In this document: one piece after another, positions 27,557 through 36,838 of the stretch | Numbering within the stretch: position 1 is the stretch's first letter | Layout of the letters: every line of letters starts with the position of its first letter | Origin: Telluribacter roseus | GTDB lineage: Bacteria; Bacteroidota; Bacteroidia; Cytophagales; Spirosomataceae | DNA: 64,000 nt | Assembly (NCBI RefSeq): GCF_017355915.2 | Contig: NZ_JAFEUV020000008.1 | Span: forward strand, 186,001 to 250,000 | Direction: 5' to 3' | Notes under the pieces: generated by a model | Database searches by the model: none | What the model was told of the DNA's origin: nothing | The model's input: only the letters and a program-made list of their open reading frames with translations | Program-made: the position numbers and the translations under genes

Positions 27557-28435
27557 ATGCTTAAAAAGTGGACAGCAGTAGTGTGTATGGCACTGGCAGT
27601 GATGCTAAGTTCTTGTAATGATTTTTTGACTAATCAGGAATCTAATAAGATACAGGAGAATGAAGATCAGATTAAGAAGTATCTGACAGCACGGAACCTA
27701 ACGGCGGTAGCGGATTCGTCGGGTTTGCACTATATCATGCAGCAGACCAATCCCTCCGGACAGAAAGCTCAGATCGGGGATGAAGCCAGTATATATTTCA
27801 GAATGTATACCCTGGACGGAACACTCATCGATAGTACAGAAACCATGAAGCAGAAGCCTTTGGTATTTCCGGCAGGTATTGGTTTATTACTACCCGGTAT
27901 GGAGCGGGCCATAGGTCTGTTGCGTACGGGCGAAAAAGCTACCTTGTTGCTACCATACTACCTGGCGTTTGGAAATGTGGAATACCGAAGTATTCCGGCC
28001 TACTCAGTGATTCGGGTGGAGATGGAGATAGCTGCGCTGCGGACGGAGTTAAAGCAGATACATGATTACATAGCGACGAAGGAGTATAGCGGAACCGAAA
28101 AGATGGCCAATAACCTCCACATCATCCGTCTGAATACAGTAAGTGGTGATACGATCGGCGCGGGTAAGACGGTAAAAGTGAACTACTCCGGTAAGCTGAT
28201 GAAGGGTACTGAGTTTGACAAGGGTACCCTCGAGTACGTGACAGGCCTGGGTACTATGATCCCGGGATTTGACCAGGGAATCCGTAAGCTACGTACCGGC
28301 GAGAAAGCCGTACTGATATTCCCATCTAATCTAGGCTATGGCCGCAGTGGCCGCGTAAACCAGCAGACAGGCCAGTACACAATTATGCCTTACGCACCGC
28401 TGGCCTTTGAGGTAGAGGTAGTAAGCGTGAAGTAA
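27557..28435 (+). CDS. Lipoprotein with two FKBP-type peptidyl-prolyl isomerase domains
   Basis: A 292-residue lipoprotein with lipobox VMLSSC (Cys20). Two FKBP folds follow: one at about residues 65-165 (GDEASIYFRMYTLDGTLIDST, then FPAGIGLLLPGMERAIGLLRTGEKATLLLPYYLAFG, in parts), and one at about 190-292 (GKTVKVNYSGKLMKGTEFD and MIPGFDQGIRKLRTGEKAVLIFPSNLGYG in parts). The second has the better-kept catalytic aromatic residues, such as YSG and FD. Acting as a periplasmic or surface folding helper is the family expectation. The first copy may have lost activity. It is a single-gene unit ending in a strong terminator. Confidence 0.9.
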   Translation: MLKKWTAVVCMALAVMLSSCNDFLTNQESNKIQENEDQIKKYLTARNLTAVADSSGLHYIMQQTNPSGQKAQIGDEASIYFRMYTLDGTLIDSTETMKQKPLVFPAGIGLLLPGMERAIGLLRTGEKATLLLPYYLAFGNVEYRSIPAYSVIRVEMEIAALRTELKQIHDYIATKEYSGTEKMANNLHIIRLNTVSGDTIGAGKTVKVNYSGKLMKGTEFDKGTLEYVTGLGTMIPGFDQGIRKLRTGEKAVLIFPSNLGYGRSGRVNQQTGQYTIMPYAPLAFEVEVVSVK

Positions 28436-28473
28436 TACCAGAGAGTGCTTGCCAATTGAGAGTAATACAACAA

Positions 28474-28509
28474 GAAAGCCCCGGACGTATGTGCCGGGGC
28501 TTTCCCTTT
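28474..28509. terminator. Terminator between FKBP and pseudouridine synthase genes
   Basis: An 11-bp stem GAAAGCCCCGG/CCGGGGCTTTC (28474-28484, 28494-28504) with a 9-base loop and CCTTTTATA after it on the plus strand. On the minus strand TTCTTGTTG follows, so it may stop the opposing gene too. Confidence 0.8.
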
Positions 28510-28527
28510 TATATCCTTAAAGTACTA

Positions 28528-30270
28528 CTACAAAAGGAATTTCAGTCGTATCACTTCTTTCTCCGTCAGGAACCGCCACTTACCGCGAGGCAGGTCTTTC
28601 TTGTTCAGACCGGCAAACACGGTACGATCCAGCTTCTTTACCTCGTAGCCCAGGTGCTCAAACATCCGGCGTACGATGCGGTTGCGTCCGCTGTGGATCT
28701 CGAGGCCTACTACCATGGCGTCGGGTGTTACGATACCTACCTCATCCGGTTTGATAAAGCCATCCTCCAGCTCCAGACCTTGCTGCAGAGCCTCAAAGTC
28801 TTCGTTGGTAATGGGCTTATCCAGTTCGGCCTGGTATACTTTCTTCACACCGCTTGATGGGTGCGTTAGCTTTTCGGCCAGCTCTCCGTCATTGGTAAGC
28901 AGCAGCAGTCCGGTGGTGTTACGGTCCAGACGCCCTACGGGATATACGCGCTCCTGACAAGCTCCTGCAATCAGGTCCACTACCGTCTTGCGATCTTCCG
29001 GATCTTCGGTGGTGGTGATATAATCCTTCGGCTTATTGAGCAGTATGTACACCATCCGCTCCGGGTTCAGCGCTTTCTTGCCGTACTTTACTACATCCGT
29101 GGGCTTTACTTTATACCCCATTTCGGTGATGGTCTTGCTATTAACCGAGATTTGTCCCGATGCGATCAGATCATCAGCCTCCCGACGTGAGCAGATACCC
29201 GCATTGGATATATAGCGGTTCAGACGCATCAGATCTTCGCCACCTTCACCTTCCTTACGCTTTTCGCGCGGTTTGTCTTCGTAGCGGCTGAAGTCATAGC
29301 GGGGAGCTTTATCAAAACGACCTACGCGACGACTGAGTCCTTCGGTAGAGGGTTCATCACTATTCCTGCGCGATGGACGGTCCTGGTCCTGACGGTCAAA
29401 CCTGGGCTTATCAGATCCTGATCGGCCAAATCTGGGCTTGTCCGAGTCTGACTTATCGAAACCCGGCTTATCAAAACCGCCTTCACGTCTGGGTTTGAAG
29501 TCGCCACGTGGGCGCTCATCCTGTGAGTTGTTGTCACGGTTGAATGGGCGACGGGGGCCATCAAAATCTCCTTCTCTTCTTGGCTTGAAATCATCCCGTG
29601 GACGCTCATCCTGCGAGTTGTTATCGCGGTTGAATGGACGACGAGGCTTGTCGAAGCCCGGCTTGTCGAAACCCGGCTTATCAAAACCGCCTTCGCGTCT
29701 GGGTTTGAAGTCGCCGCGGGGGCGTTCGTCCTGTGAGTTGTTGTCACGGTTAAATGGACGGCGGGGCCTATCGAAGCCTGGGTTGTCGTTGCCCGGCTTA
29801 TCAAAGCCGCCCTCTCTTCTTGGCTTAAAACCGCCTTCTGATCTGAAGCCGGAATTCCTTTCGCGGTCAAAGGGACGAGCGGGTCGGTCAGAGCCTTCTT
29901 CCCGGCGTGGTCTAAACTCACCCTTAGGTTTAAACGTGTCTCCACCACGCTCAGGACGATCTTTTCGGAAGCTTGGCTTATCGTTGCCTGGCTTACCGTA
30001 GCCCGACTTGCCAAAGCCTGGTTTGTCGAAACCCGGCTTCCCGAAGCCCGACTTTCCAAAACGTTTTTCTCCTTCGGGACGATTATCGTAGTCCCGTCGG
30101 GGCCGGTCGGTACGGTTATCTTCATTACGCTTAGCAGGGGCAGCTCCCGGTCTAAGGCTTGATTTCTTTATACTGGGTTTGCTAAACCGGCTTTCCGGGG
30201 CAGGAGCGAAGCCTGATTTACGCGGGCCCGATGATCTTGTGTTCTTGGAGTTGCGATTTTGTTTTTTCAT
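28528..30270 (-). CDS. RluB/RsuA-type pseudouridine synthase with a long disordered N-terminus
   Basis: A 580-residue protein whose last 240 residues form the enzyme. An S4 RNA-binding domain (LNRYISNAGICSRREADDLI) precedes the RsuA-type catalytic domain with GRLDRNTTGLLLL, whose Asp attacks the target uridine, and a final RMFEHLGYEVKKLDR block. These enzymes modify 23S or 16S rRNA. The first 335 residues are highly charged and repetitive, rich in Arg, Gly, Asp, Phe, Pro and Lys: short units of GFDKP or GFGKP type, and three longer copies built on RRPFNRDNNSQDERPRGDF. The tail is likely unstructured and RNA-binding. Such tails are known in Bacteroidota homologues, but length and repeat number vary. 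Start at 30270 fits, no better one is seen. Confidence 0.9.
   Translation of the reverse strand: MKKQNRNSKNTRSSGPRKSGFAPAPESRFSKPSIKKSSLRPGAAPAKRNEDNRTDRPRRDYDNRPEGEKRFGKSGFGKPGFDKPGFGKSGYGKPGNDKPSFRKDRPERGGDTFKPKGEFRPRREEGSDRPARPFDRERNSGFRSEGGFKPRREGGFDKPGNDNPGFDRPRRPFNRDNNSQDERPRGDFKPRREGGFDKPGFDKPGFDKPRRPFNRDNNSQDERPRDDFKPRREGDFDGPRRPFNRDNNSQDERPRGDFKPRREGGFDKPGFDKSDSDKPRFGRSGSDKPRFDRQDQDRPSRRNSDEPSTEGLSRRVGRFDKAPRYDFSRYEDKPREKRKEGEGGEDLMRLNRYISNAGICSRREADDLIASGQISVNSKTITEMGYKVKPTDVVKYGKKALNPERMVYILLNKPKDYITTTEDPEDRKTVVDLIAGACQERVYPVGRLDRNTTGLLLLTNDGELAEKLTHPSSGVKKVYQAELDKPITNEDFEALQQGLELEDGFIKPDEVGIVTPDAMVVGLEIHSGRNRIVRRMFEHLGYEVKKLDRTVFAGLNKKDLPRGKWRFLTEKEVIRLKFLL
29465..29800 (-). repeat. 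Direct repeats coding the disordered tail
   Basis: Three imperfect copies of a DNA unit coding the RRPFNRDNNSQDERPRGDFK-like module lie around 29491, 29582 and 29701 (spacing about 90 and 120 bases). Copies 1 and 3 are the closest, 210 bases apart. They differ mainly at third codon positions, so the repeat is held at protein level. Open frames on the other strand here are shadows. Confidence 0.75.
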
Positions 30271-30562
30271 AGGAATGCAGTATCACTACTGGATAGTTGG
30301 TCCTCTTTCCAAATTTTTTTATTAGCTAATACAGTAGGAGGAATATAATTGATAAGTTTAATGCTGTTGCAAAATCTAGTGGCTTGTGACTGGGCTGACT
30401 ATCAGAAAATTATAGCCCGTTTTGTAATGGGCGTGCAAAGTTAGGATAAATTTCAGCACGAAGAATTTTAATCTATATTTATCCTAAAACTTAGGAATTG
30501 TCGTTAGTATTAACTGTAATTCATACGTGGTATTTAGTCCACCCCTACCTTCACTAACCTAT

Positions 30563-32542
30563 ATGTCTCAGAATGTATCAGTACAACCTCTTTGGAAGCC
30601 CAGAGGTTCCTTTATAGAGCAGTCGAACCTGAAAAAATATATGGACTGGCTGTTTGTCAAAAAAGGACTTTATTTCCGCGATTATCATGATTTGTGGGAG
30701 TGGTCAGTAACCGATATAGAAGACTTCTGGGAGAGTATCTGGCAGTACTTCCAGATCAAATCACACGATATATACCTTGATGTGTTGCGGCGGTCCGATA
30801 GCAACGACATGATCGGTACCCGCTGGTTTTCGCGGGCCACTCTCAATTACGCCGAACACGTATTCCGTAATAAAACCAAAGACCGGCCAGCGCTGCTGTT
30901 CCAGTCGGAGCGGCAGTCACTCACTGAGGTATCCTGGGCTACCCTGGAGCAGCAGGTTGCGGCCGTAGCTACCTGGTTGCGCAAGCGAGGTGTAAAGCCC
31001 GGCGACCGCGTAGCCTCCGTACTTCCCAATATTCCGGAGTCGGTAGTGGCGTTTCTGGCTGCCAATGCCGTAGGGGCCGTATGGTCCAGCTGCTCGCCCG
31101 ACTTCGGGCACGCCAGCGTCGTTGACCGCTTTCGGCAGATCGAGCCCAAGGTACTCATTGCCGCCGACGGCTATACCTATAACGGTAAATCATTTGATAA
31201 GACCTCTGCCTTACGGGACCTGCTCAACGCCCTGCCCTCGGTAGAGGAGGCCGTACTGGTCAACTACCTCGACAAGAATGCCGAGATGGAAGGAGTCACC
31301 AACTGGGATGATGTACTGGACACGCCTTCGGCCGCTCTTGAGTTTGAGGCGGTACCGTTTGATCATCCCATCTGGGTACTTTACTCGTCCGGTACCACGG
31401 GTAAGCCCAAGGCCATTACCCATAGCGTAGGAGGTAGCCTGCTGGAGCACTTTAAGGCACTGGCCCTGCACCAGAACGTCAAGGCCGGCGACCGCTACTT
31501 CTGGTACTCTACTACCGGCTGGATGATGTGGAACTACTCGGTAGCCTCTCTGCTGATGGGAGCTACACTGGTGGTATACGACGGAGCCGTAGCTTATCCG
31601 ACTATGCAGGTACTCTGGACGCTGGCCGACCGGGCCCGGATCAACCACTTCGGAGGCGGGGCTGCCTACTTCATTGCCTGTATGAAGGCCGATGTACAGG
31701 TACCCACCGAGCGCCTGCGCCACCTGCAGACCATCGGCTCTACGGGCTCACCCCTTATACCCGAAGCGTACGAGTGGATATACCAGAAGGTCAGGAAAGA
31801 TGTATGGCTGATATCGCTCAGTGGAGGTACTGATGTGTGCAGCGCCTTTGTCGGAGGCAGTCCGCTGCTACCCGTATACGCCGGTGAAATCCAGTGCCGC
31901 ATGCTGGGCTGCCGGCTCGAAGCCTACGATGACGACGGGCGCTCGGTGCGGAATCAGCTGGGAGAGATGGTGATTACGCAGCCCATGCCTTCCATGCCCA
32001 TCTACTTCTGGAACGACCGGGACAATGAGCGGTACCGGAGCAGCTACTTCGAAATGTACCCTGGTGTGTGGCGCCACGGCGACTGGATCAAGATCACGTC
32101 CCGCAACTCGGTCATTATCTACGGGCGCTCCGATGCTACCCTTAATCGGGGTGGTGTGCGCATAGGTACGGCCGAGGTATACAGTGCCGTAGAGAGCTTA
32201 CCGGAGGTCAAGGATAGCCTGGTGATATACCTTGAGCGGGAAGATGGGAGCGGCTACATGCCCCTTTTTGTAGTGCTGGCGCCGGATGTACTGCTTACCG
32301 ACGAGCTAAAGGCGCGTATCAACCAGGAGCTTCGGACGCAGTTTAGTCCCCGCCATGTACCCGATGCTATTCTGGAGATATCTGAGATACCCTATACGAT
32401 CAGTGGCAAAAAGCTGGAAGCGCCCGTCAAGAAAATACTGATGGGCCATGACCCAGCCCGGGTAGTTAGCCGCGATACCATGCGCAACCCGGAGGCTTTA
32501 GACTTATTCGTTGAAATGGCGGGAGAAAAGTTTGTTGGTTGA
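30563..32542 (+). CDS. Acetoacetyl-CoA synthetase
   Basis: Activates acetoacetate to acetoacetyl-CoA with ATP, feeding ketone-body carbon or polymer degradation products to acetyl-CoA. The GTG at 30527 gives 671 residues, but the ATG at 30563 yields MSQNVSVQPLWKP, the usual beginning, and 659 residues, so I prefer it. Marks are the AMP-binding signature VLYSSGTTGKPKAITHS, the motif SLSGGTDVCSAFVG, the hinge YGRSDATLNRGGVRIGTAE (in parts) and a conserved lysine region TISGKKLEAPVKK. Length separates it from short-chain acyl synthetases. It is monocistronic. Confidence 0.92.
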   Translation: MSQNVSVQPLWKPRGSFIEQSNLKKYMDWLFVKKGLYFRDYHDLWEWSVTDIEDFWESIWQYFQIKSHDIYLDVLRRSDSNDMIGTRWFSRATLNYAEHVFRNKTKDRPALLFQSERQSLTEVSWATLEQQVAAVATWLRKRGVKPGDRVASVLPNIPESVVAFLAANAVGAVWSSCSPDFGHASVVDRFRQIEPKVLIAADGYTYNGKSFDKTSALRDLLNALPSVEEAVLVNYLDKNAEMEGVTNWDDVLDTPSAALEFEAVPFDHPIWVLYSSGTTGKPKAITHSVGGSLLEHFKALALHQNVKAGDRYFWYSTTGWMMWNYSVASLLMGATLVVYDGAVAYPTMQVLWTLADRARINHFGGGAAYFIACMKADVQVPTERLRHLQTIGSTGSPLIPEAYEWIYQKVRKDVWLISLSGGTDVCSAFVGGSPLLPVYAGEIQCRMLGCRLEAYDDDGRSVRNQLGEMVITQPMPSMPIYFWNDRDNERYRSSYFEMYPGVWRHGDWIKITSRNSVIIYGRSDATLNRGGVRIGTAEVYSAVESLPEVKDSLVIYLEREDGSGYMPLFVVLAPDVLLTDELKARINQELRTQFSPRHVPDAILEISEIPYTISGKKLEAPVKKILMGHDPARVVSRDTMRNPEALDLFVEMAGEKFVG

Positions 32543-32677
32543 GCTGCAAACCAAATAGAATTTGGCTAGCTGCTCGCCGAATATCCTGTTTTTTTCGCAA
32601 CGAAAACCTTCTATTTCTCGTTAAGGAATAGTATTGTAAGGAAGTGATTGTTTAAGTAGCAATGAAAGGAAGATAGC

Positions 32678-34381
32678 ATGAACGAACCTACACCCGATAA
32701 ACCGGTTCAGAATTCGCGTACAGTGGTACGTTTGCCCATTATTTTGAGTATAACTATGGCAGCCGGAATGCTGCTGGGAGCTACTTTTTTTAGTGGAGGA
32801 AGAAAATTGACTGAGGTAGCCAAAGGCTACGCGAAGTTTAGAGAAGTACTGATGCTGATTGAGAATAACTATGTAGATTCGGTCAATACCGACGAGCTGG
32901 TAGATTATTCCATCCAGAAAATGCTCGAGAAGCTCGATCCCCATACGACGTATTTCAATGCTGACGAAGCCTCTGCGGCACGGTCGCAGCTGGAGTCGGG
33001 CTTTGATGGGATTGGCGTAGAGTTCAACCTCTTTAATGATACCGTTTTTGTAGTGACTCCGTTGAGCGGAGGCCCCTCGGAAACGGTGGGTATCCAAAGC
33101 GGTGACCGGATCCTGAAAGTAAACGGAGAACCGCTGTCCGGACCCGGTGTCACCAACGCTAAGGTATTTAAGATGCTGCGCGGACGCCGTGGTACCGAAG
33201 TAAAGCTTGAGATTGGCCGTACGGGCGTTAAGGATCCTATGGTTTTTAACGTAAAACGTGATCGTATCCCTACCTACTCTGTAGAGGCAGCCTATATGGT
33301 GGACGAAGAAATCGGGTACATCAAGATCAGTCGTTTCTCCGAAACTACCTACGATGAGTTCAAGAATGCGCTGTCGTCGCTGAAAGCCAGCGGACTGAAA
33401 AAGCTGATGCTTGACCTGCGTGGTAACCCGGGCGGCTACATGGAGCGTGCTACCAGCATTGCCGACGAGATGATAGCCGGTAACAAACTACTGGTGTATA
33501 CCGATGGCAAAGACAGCCGCTTTGACCGCCAGACCCGCGCCCATGTTACGGGTATGTTCGAAGAGGGGCCGGTGATCGTCATGGTAGATGAAGGAAGTGC
33601 CTCCGCCTCTGAGATCGTGGCCGGAGCCCTGCAGGATCATGACCGTGCCCTGGTAGTAGGCCGCAGGAGCTTTGGAAAAGGACTCGTGCAGATGCCGGTT
33701 AAGCTTTCGGACGGATCCGAGCTGCGACTGACCATCTCGCGCTACTTTACTCCGAGCGGACGCAGTATTCAGAAACCCTACGAACTGGGTAAAGGCGACG
33801 AGTACGAAAGAGATATGAAGAAGCGCTTCGAGAGCGGCGAGCTCTTCGTACAGGATAGCATCAAGTTTGATCCGAAGCTGCGGTATAAGACCGAAGGCGG
33901 ACGTGTGGTATACGGAGGCGGTGGTATTATGCCCGATGTATTCGTTCCCCGAGATACCAGCATGAACAGCAAGTACCTGTTTGAGCTGTACGCCAAGAAC
34001 ATCATACGTGATTATGCGCTTCGCTATGTAAGTGCAAATCAGAAAAAGCTCGAGAAGATGTCGTTTAAGGAGTACCTCACTACCTTCAGCGTAACAGATG
34101 CCATGGTGGCTGATCTGGTACAGGAGGCCTCGAAGGCAGGTATCAAGCGTAACGACAGCGAACTGTCGCGGTCCAAGCCGGTCATCGTCGCTCAGACGAA
34201 GGCACTTATCGGCCGCTACGTATGGGGCCGTCAGCGCAAGGATGGATTGAGCAACGAGATCTACCAGGTACTTAATCCTATAGATAATATCTATCGCGAA
34301 GCCATGCGTCAGTTCAGCAAGGCCGAAGCGCTGGAAAAGGGAGATTTCAGCAGCCTGAATCTGCCAAAGAAAGAGGATTAA
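32678..34381 (+). CDS. S41 family C-terminal processing peptidase
   Basis: A 567-residue membrane-anchored periplasmic protease of the CtpA/Prc type. A single membrane helix lies at about 25-43 (IILSITMAAGMLLGATF), followed by a helical cap, a PDZ domain at about 95-185 and the S41 catalytic domain with nucleophile Ser in DEGSASASEIVAGAL and general-base Lys in GRRSFGKGLVQ. The tail of about 150 residues is typical for the longer members in Bacteroidota. They trim proteins from the C-terminus. A terminator follows. Confidence 0.92.
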   Translation: MNEPTPDKPVQNSRTVVRLPIILSITMAAGMLLGATFFSGGRKLTEVAKGYAKFREVLMLIENNYVDSVNTDELVDYSIQKMLEKLDPHTTYFNADEASAARSQLESGFDGIGVEFNLFNDTVFVVTPLSGGPSETVGIQSGDRILKVNGEPLSGPGVTNAKVFKMLRGRRGTEVKLEIGRTGVKDPMVFNVKRDRIPTYSVEAAYMVDEEIGYIKISRFSETTYDEFKNALSSLKASGLKKLMLDLRGNPGGYMERATSIADEMIAGNKLLVYTDGKDSRFDRQTRAHVTGMFEEGPVIVMVDEGSASASEIVAGALQDHDRALVVGRRSFGKGLVQMPVKLSDGSELRLTISRYFTPSGRSIQKPYELGKGDEYERDMKKRFESGELFVQDSIKFDPKLRYKTEGGRVVYGGGGIMPDVFVPRDTSMNSKYLFELYAKNIIRDYALRYVSANQKKLEKMSFKEYLTTFSVTDAMVADLVQEASKAGIKRNDSELSRSKPVIVAQTKALIGRYVWGRQRKDGLSNEIYQVLNPIDNIYREAMRQFSKAEALEKGDFSSLNLPKKED

Positions 34382-34402
34382 TAAGAAGAGTAGTTTATAC
34401 TG

Positions 34403-34439
34403 AAAGCGGTGCGGGACCTTTGTTCCGCACCGCTTTTTT
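34403..34439 (+). terminator. Intrinsic terminator of the S41 peptidase gene
   Basis: A 12-bp GC-rich stem (34403-34414 with 34425-34436), extended by a G-T and an A-T pair, followed by a T-run. It also abuts the stop of the opposing SMR gene at 34444. Confidence 0.88.
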
Positions 34440-34443
34440 ATTT

Positions 34444-34761
34444 CTAGGAAGCTACCAGTTTGAGACCTACCAGAGAGGCGATCAGGGTGAAGATAAAGAA
34501 CACCCGCCAGAAGGTGGCAGGCTCCTGAAAGAGAATAATCCCCAGCAGAGCGGTACCTACCGCGCCGATACCTGTCCATACGGCATAGGCCGTACCCATA
34601 GGAATGTGCTGAATGGCTTTGTTCAGAAAGTAAAAGCTGAGGCCAATGCACAACGCAAAGCCGGTACTCCACTTGTGGTTGGAGAAGTTATTGGATAGCT
34701 TCAGACAGGTTGTGAACCCTACCTCAAAAAGACCCGCTATAATCAGATACACCCAGCTCAT
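34444..34761 (-). CDS. Small multidrug resistance-family exporter, Gdx/SugE-like
   Basis: A 105-residue four-helix membrane protein of the SMR family. The proton- and substrate-binding Glu13 lies in IIAGLFEVGF. The stretch GTAYAVWTGIGAVGTALLGI matches the guanidinium exporter branch (Gdx/SugE) rather than EmrE, which has AYAIWSG. It probably works as a dual-topology dimer; there is no paired second SMR gene. No guanidine riboswitch was recognised upstream. It starts 9 bases after the end of the next gene and both are on the minus strand, so they form an operon. Confidence 0.9.
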   Translation of the reverse strand: MSWVYLIIAGLFEVGFTTCLKLSNNFSNHKWSTGFALCIGLSFYFLNKAIQHIPMGTAYAVWTGIGAVGTALLGIILFQEPATFWRVFFIFTLIASLVGLKLVAS

Positions 34762-34770
34762 CGTCAGTAC

Positions 34771-35238
34771 CTACTGGTCTTTTTCTTTTTTATCAAAAAC
34801 ATAGATGAGGCCGAAGTGCGTTTTGAGCACTCCGCTGGCCAGGTCATCCTTTACGTAGGGATTGAGCTCGAGCGCGAGCTGGATACGGCGGTTGGCCGCA
34901 AAAGGAGCCGCCCGTACTCCGGCATTGATCGAGTAGCCATCCACGGTGATCAAGCTGGCCCGCGGGTCCGCAATCCGGTAGAGCGGGTTCAGACGCAGAC
35001 CGCCCCCCGCATACCACTGCACTACCTCGGTCCGTTTGATGGTGACGAGCGGTAGCAGGTCTAGGCTGAGGCTGCTGAATAGGGAGTTGGTCTGGACGCG
35101 GGTGTCCAGCCACAGGGGGCGATTGGGATTGGTACTTACCGATAATAACCCGCTCCATGGGTAGTAGCCTACGGATGCCTGTGCAAATACACCATTGGCC
35201 GCCAATACAAAAAGGAAAAGGAGAAAAGCTCGTTTCAT
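34771..35238 (-). CDS. Small secreted outer-membrane-like protein
   Basis: A 155-residue protein with a signal peptide (MKRAFLLFLFVLAANGVFAQ). The mature part shows alternating strands (LFSSLSLDLLPLVTI, YAGGGLRLNPLY, LALELNPYV) and likely forms a small beta-barrel. No family is recognised. It is the first gene of a two-gene unit with the SMR exporter, but its role there is unknown. Confidence 0.7.
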   Translation of the reverse strand: MKRAFLLFLFVLAANGVFAQASVGYYPWSGLLSVSTNPNRPLWLDTRVQTNSLFSSLSLDLLPLVTIKRTEVVQWYAGGGLRLNPLYRIADPRASLITVDGYSINAGVRAAPFAANRRIQLALELNPYVKDDLASGVLKTHFGLIYVFDKKEKDQ

Positions 35239-35241
35239 AGA

Positions 35242-35279
35242 TAAAAAGAGACCTCCAGAATGAGTAAGTCCTGGAGGTC
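35242..35279 (-). terminator. Intrinsic terminator of ffh
   Basis: A 9-bp stem GACCTCCAG/CTGGAGGTC (35250-35258, 35271-35279) with a 12-base loop. On the minus strand it is followed by TCTTTTTAT, placing it 20 bases after the ffh stop and just before the start of the small barrel gene. Confidence 0.82.
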
Positions 35280-35299
35280 AGCTATTGATACAAAGGATA

Positions 35300-36622
35300 T
35301 TATTTTTTCAGCATCTTGCCAACCTTTCCGGCTGCCTGCATGGTATTCATCTTTCTCATCATCCGGCGCATCTCGTCAAACTGCTTGAGCAGGTTATTAA
35401 CCTGCTGGATAGAAGTACCACTACCGGTAGCAATCCGTTTCTTCCGGCTGCCATCGATAATGTCCGGATTTTCGCGCTCCTTCTTGGTCATAGACTGGAT
35501 AATGGCCTCAATGGGTTTGAAGGAGTCGTTGTCAATGTCCAGATCTTTGATGGCGTTGCCCATACCGGGAATCATCCCGATCAGGTCCTTCACGTTACCC
35601 ATCTTCTTGATCTGCTGCAGCTGCCCCAGGAAGTCGTCAAAGTCAAACTTGTTCTGACGCATCTTGGCGTTGATGCGCTTGGCTTCGTCTTCGTCAAAGG
35701 CCTGCTGAGCGCGCTCTACGAGTGAGATCACGTCACCCATACCCAGGATACGGCTCGCCATACGATCGGGGTGGAAGGCATCGAGAGCCTCCATTTTTTC
35801 ACCCGTACTGATAAATTTGATCGGCTTATCCACGATCTGGCGGATAGACAGAGCCGCTCCACCACGGGCATCTCCGTCGAGCTTGGTAAGTACTACGCCG
35901 TCGAAGTTGAGGCGGTCGTTGAAGGTCTTAGCTGTATTTACCGCATCCTGACCGGTCATGGAGTCCACTACAAACAGGATCTCACTGGGATTTATGGCCT
36001 TCTTGATGTTTTCTACCTCCTGCATCATGGCTTCATCCACCGCCAGACGACCCGCCGTATCCACAATCACGATCTTCTTGCCAGTTTTACGAGCCTGTGC
36101 AATGGCGTTCTGAGCAATCTCTACCGCATTTTTGTTTTCGGGTTCGGCGTATACTTCTACTCCGATCTGCTCACCCAGTACTTTGAGCTGGTCTATCGCC
36201 GCCGGACGGTAAATATCACAGGCGGTAAGGAGTACGTTACGGCCCTGCTTCTTGAGCATGCTGGCTAGTTTACCCGAGAAGGTAGTCTTACCCGATCCCT
36301 GCAGACCTGCGATCAGGATCACGGCCGGGTCACCTTTGATGTTGATGCTCTCGGCCTGTCCACCCATAAGTTCGGTCAGCTCCTCCTGCACGATCTTCAC
36401 GAACATCTGACCCGGCTCTACCGAAATCAGGATCTTCCGGTCGAGGGCCTTATCCTTGATGCGGTCCGTAATTTCTTTGGCTACCTTAAAGTTTACGTCG
36501 GCGTCGACCAGGGCACGGCGTACTTCTTTGGTCGTAGCGGCTACGTTAATATCCGATATACGATCCTTCCCTTTGAGCGTGCGGAAGGCGTTATTGAGTT
36601 TATCCTGTAAGCTTTCAAACAT
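35300..36622 (-). CDS. ffh: Signal recognition particle protein Ffh
   Basis: The SRP54 GTPase that targets nascent membrane proteins to the translocon. At 440 residues it has normal length. N-domain helices (residues 1-85) precede the G-domain with P-loop GLQGSGKTTFSGKLA (about 108), DTAGRL and TKLDGDARGG motifs, and the M-domain with a Met-rich finger loop near the C-terminus (FDEMRRMMRKMNTMQ). Essential and cytoplasmic. It is read alone: a terminator follows and a -7 box lies upstream. No 4.5S RNA gene was noticed nearby. Confidence 0.98.
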   Translation of the reverse strand: MFESLQDKLNNAFRTLKGKDRISDINVAATTKEVRRALVDADVNFKVAKEITDRIKDKALDRKILISVEPGQMFVKIVQEELTELMGGQAESINIKGDPAVILIAGLQGSGKTTFSGKLASMLKKQGRNVLLTACDIYRPAAIDQLKVLGEQIGVEVYAEPENKNAVEIAQNAIAQARKTGKKIVIVDTAGRLAVDEAMMQEVENIKKAINPSEILFVVDSMTGQDAVNTAKTFNDRLNFDGVVLTKLDGDARGGAALSIRQIVDKPIKFISTGEKMEALDAFHPDRMASRILGMGDVISLVERAQQAFDEDEAKRINAKMRQNKFDFDDFLGQLQQIKKMGNVKDLIGMIPGMGNAIKDLDIDNDSFKPIEAIIQSMTKKERENPDIIDGSRKKRIATGSGTSIQQVNNLLKQFDEMRRMMRKMNTMQAAGKVGKMLKK

Positions 36623-36731
36623 GGTTATGCTGAGCTACTGCCCGGTTATCTGTTGGATATATAAGAGGTACAATTTCTGAAACTGTTTGTTTCTGTTCCT
36701 CCTACGAATAGTAACAAGTTCTATTAACTCA

Positions 36732-36739
36732 CAAAGTTA
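36732..36739 (-). promoter_or_regulatory. Possible -7 box of ffh
   Basis: CAAAGTTA on the plus strand reads TAACTTTG on the minus strand, fitting TAnnTTTG. It lies 110 bases before the ffh start in the spacer 36623-36838, implying a long leader. No -33 TTG at a good distance was seen. Confidence 0.3.
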
Positions 36740-36838
36740 CGAAGAATCGTGAGAAGTATAAGTACATCGTAGCCAGTAGACGTTTTTTGCTGATTTTTTG
36801 TCAGCAGAAGCCGCTGCTCAACCTGCTAAGGAGCCTGC

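Noticed and set aside
29322-30125. Long frames in both strands over the repeat region of the pseudouridine synthase
   Set aside because: They arise from the low-complexity Arg/Gly codons. Their Ser/Thr/Ala-rich proteins have no family features.
34444-34761. Guanidine riboswitch upstream of the SMR exporter
   Set aside because: Only nine bases separate it from the upstream gene, and the leader of that gene holds the ffh terminator with no riboswitch-like conserved core.
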